NCBI RefSeq assembly: GCF_946478805.1
Contig: NZ_CAMLDC010000020.1
Location: 15,604 to 79,603, forward strand
DNA length: 64,000 nt
Origin: an uncultured Fluviicola sp.
GTDB lineage: Bacteria; Bacteroidota; Bacteroidia; Flavobacteriales; Crocinitomicaceae
Reading direction: 5' to 3'
Shown here: positions 62,231 through 64,000 of the stretch, piece by piece
Layout of the letters: the number at the start of each line of letters is the position of its first letter
How positions within the stretch are numbered: the first letter of the stretch is position 1
Position numbers and translations under genes: made by a program
Notes under the pieces: model-generated
What the model was told of the DNA's origin: nothing
The model's input: only the letters and a program-made list of their open reading frames with translations
Databases searched by the model: none

Positions 62231-62923
62231 TTACCCTGGTAAGTACAATCTTAACAATTCTTGTGCGAGCTCCTCAGTGGGGATTTTGTCGATCGGATGC
62301 TTCCAATCCGGTATTTCATGAAGCGTACCATTTGCAAGTAACTCTTGAACATTTGCCGTTTCATCTTCCCTAACCATCGTATCCAATGAACCACGCATCA
62401 GGTGAACCGGAATTTGAATGTGATGAAAATCGTATGGTCTTAAAGATGGTTTCTTTCCAAGTTCCAACATCATTTTAGCTGTCTTTTCAAGAACTGTTTT
62501 CCATGCCTTTTCTCCGTGGAGTGATTGCAAATAGTTTGCATAAGCCGGGATTTTATCCTCTATTTTTTCGGCATCCAACATAGCCGCCTCTTTCTCCGAA
62601 CCTTCTTTATTCCAGTCGAATTTCGTTCCCAAAGTCACTACTTTTTCAAAAGACCTGGTTTCCATACTTTCCAGTCTCAATGCCACATATCCACCCATGC
62701 TGTATCCAAAAACCAATGGTTTCTGAATTTCATGTTGTTCCATGAAGTTTTTCAGATTTTGCGCAAAACGCTCAATTGAAAAATCACCTTCTGCATCGGA
62801 TTTTGTACCATGACCATCAAAATCAAAGGTGTGTACATTGAAATGAGGTGTCAGTTTTGGGATTAACTCCTCAAATTGAATTTTGGCTCCAAGCGCTCCG
62901 TGAAGAATGATCAAGTTTTTCAT
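62231..62923 (-). CDS. Alpha/beta hydrolase
   Basis: 230 residues from the ATG at 62923; the 19 extra codons upstream overlap the preceding terminator. Core motifs: LIILHGALGAK (oxyanion), FGYSMGGYVAL with the nucleophile Ser, and a C-terminal WKHPIDKIP with the likely catalytic His. Cytoplasmic, substrate unknown (ester or thioester). Confidence 0.88.
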   Translation of the reverse strand: MKNLIILHGALGAKIQFEELIPKLTPHFNVHTFDFDGHGTKSDAEGDFSIERFAQNLKNFMEQHEIQKPLVFGYSMGGYVALRLESMETRSFEKVVTLGTKFDWNKEGSEKEAAMLDAEKIEDKIPAYANYLQSLHGEKAWKTVLEKTAKMMLELGKKPSLRPYDFHHIQIPVHLMRGSLDTMVREDETANVQELLANGTLHEIPDWKHPIDKIPTEELAQELLRLYLPG

Positions 62924-62939
62924 ATGCGAAGATAAAAAG

Positions 62940-62976
62940 AAATCCGTCCTCCGAGGGTTATCGGTAAGACGGATTT
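62940..62976 (-). terminator. Terminator of the T9SS repeat protein
   Basis: AAATCCGTC pairs with GACGGATTT, with an inner CCGA/TCGG stem; on the minus strand it ends in a T-rich run. It overlaps the upstream region of the alpha/beta-hydrolase gene. Confidence 0.7.
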
Positions 62977-62999
62977 TCAATATAAATTTCTAAAGTCGC

Positions 63000-64000
63000 T
63001 TATTGTTTCACCACTCGCTGAACATTATGTCCTTGCGAATTCTTGAAATCAAATAGGTAAACACCACGTTCGAAGTTCTGTAAGGAAACAATTCCCTTAT
63101 TTTGGATCCGGTCTTTCAAGACTATTTTCCCCTGAACATCATAAACGGTCAATTCGGCATCCGAACCGGAGAAATTGATATAAACCTGGTCGTTGGTTGG
63201 ATTGGGATAGATATCAAACACATTCGTCTTCATTTCTTCCAAACCAGCCGTAGACACCGAACCGTTCAGGAAATAGATTGCTTCGGTCACTGTGAAGTAT
63301 TCTCCCAACGATTTATTCGGACAGAACACACTCAACTGCAACCAGTAAACACCGTTTCCATTGTTTAGTACATAACTTGTCGTGTCGTAATTCGATCCGT
63401 TGGAATCCACAATGTTCCAGATTACATTCACCGCATTTCCATTTGCCCAGATCGAATCTATGTAGGCAGTGTCAATTCCGTTGTAATAAATATCACAGTT
63501 CGTTAGCGTTACACCCAACGAATCCTGAGCCAAGGAATCGATGAATGGGTTATTGAAGACGAAATTAGAATCAACCGGAATCACCACCGGAAGAGAGAGT
63601 GTATCTCCGCAATTATCTGTTACATGTAAATCGTGAACTCCGGCACATAAACCGGTTACCAAACTATATCCGTTTGAAGTGATTACTTGTGAACCATTGT
63701 CAAAATCCAATTCGAAATCCGCATTTCCTGAAAGATCTATTGCCGCTTCACCCACACATGAGTTTGCATCAGAAGGCATGGAGAAGGAGTTTTCAATAGT
63801 AAGTGGAATAGAAGGAATTATCGTCAAGTTTAACGTAACCGTAGAATCGCAACCCGCCGCATTCTGCAACACAAAGGTTGGCGTGTTTGTAGATGATGTG
63901 TAGGTATTCCCATCAATCCAAGTTAAGGAATCACAAGCTGTTTGGATGTCTGTTCCACTTGTAGAATGTGTAATCGTTAAGTTTAAAGTAACGGTCGAAT
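63000..64000 (-). CDS. T9SS-secreted repeat protein, N-terminus beyond window
   Basis: The frame is open to the window edge; the apparent start (GTG at 63870-63872) is inside a repeat, so at least 332 residues are present and the start is missing. A ~51-residue repeat, CDS-T-V-TLNLTI ... TACDSLTWIDGNTYT ... LQNAAGCDS, is seen once complete with the start of a second copy. A middle domain (SLPVVIPVDSNFVFNN, ITNCDIYYNG-like) follows. The C-terminus is a type A sorting domain (TNVFDIYPNPTNDQVYINFS...GVYLFDFKNSQGHNVQRVVKQ). A surface adhesin is likely. Confidence 0.88.
   Translation of the reverse strand, partial: STVTLNLTITHSTSGTDIQTACDSLTWIDGNTYTSSTNTPTFVLQNAAGCDSTVTLNLTIIPSIPLTIENSFSMPSDANSCVGEAAIDLSGNADFELDFDNGSQVITSNGYSLVTGLCAGVHDLHVTDNCGDTLSLPVVIPVDSNFVFNNPFIDSLAQDSLGVTLTNCDIYYNGIDTAYIDSIWANGNAVNVIWNIVDSNGSNYDTTSYVLNNGNGVYWLQLSVFCPNKSLGEYFTVTEAIYFLNGSVSTAGLEEMKTNVFDIYPNPTNDQVYINFSGSDAELTVYDVQGKIVLKDRIQNKGIVSLQNFERGVYLFDFKNSQGHNVQRVVKQ

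Overview
The window reads as a chromosomal segment of a Bacteroidota bacterium, most likely Flavobacteriales. Crocinitomicaceae (Fluviicola-like) is my best guess, from gene content only. Four secreted proteins end in type IX secretion (T9SS) sorting domains. A gliding-motility lipoprotein (gldH) lies between a RicT/PSP1 gene and dut. There are many lipoproteins of the form FSC-KK. Promoters carry the Bacteroidota -7 box TAnnTTTG, and Shine-Dalgarno sequences are almost absent. I see no rRNA, tRNA, CRISPR array, insertion sequence or prophage. The window carries about 56 protein genes on both strands, and only one gap exceeds 300 nt.

Layout. 0.1-7.2 kb: dps, an FAD oxidoreductase, an ECF sigma factor with an anti-sigma-like membrane protein that carries a periplasmic cytochrome c domain, and two membrane proteins. 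7.3-14.9 kb: a T9SS subtilisin-like protease, an OmpA-domain protein, a coupled imelysin/di-heme (DUF1111) pair and a DUF3108 protein. 15-18 kb: tryptophan 2,3-dioxygenase, a secreted protein, a HAD phosphatase and a DUF3109 protein. 18-28.6 kb: an AddB-like nuclease, two divergent polytopic GT-C-like membrane proteins, a SWIM/SNF2 helicase and a small membrane protein. 28.6-38.2 kb: housekeeping genes (yicC-gmk-nadD, recA, bcp, PGI/PMI isomerase, thioesterase). 38.3-47.1 kb: a family 9 glycosyltransferase, then an accessory locus made of a secreted coiled-coil protein, a T9SS alpha/beta-hydrolase, four tandem mosaic lipoproteins and a lipoprotein with membrane helices. 47.2-57.6 kb: holB, then ricT-gldH-dut-nucleotidyltransferase-TPR-DUF4292-EnvC packed with overlaps, then another lipoprotein. 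57.7-64 kb: a T9SS adhesin-like protein, a DUF4412 protein, a SpoIIE-type phosphatase, a FrnE-like DsbA protein, an alpha/beta hydrolase and the C-terminal part of a repeat-containing T9SS protein cut by the window end.

Two loci deserve most attention. The first is the ECF sigma/anti-sigma pair, whose sensor half is a c-type cytochrome; this suggests redox or electron-flow control of transcription. The second is the 39.5-47.1 kb locus. There a secreted hydrolase overlaps the first of four lipoproteins that share a near-identical front half and differ in their last ~100 residues. Copies 2-4 and the following lipoprotein are preceded by an identical 19-nt element at a fixed distance from a -7-like box, in the place where the usual -33 box should be. 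A degenerate fifth copy of the element precedes a distant lipoprotein of the same type 10 kb away.
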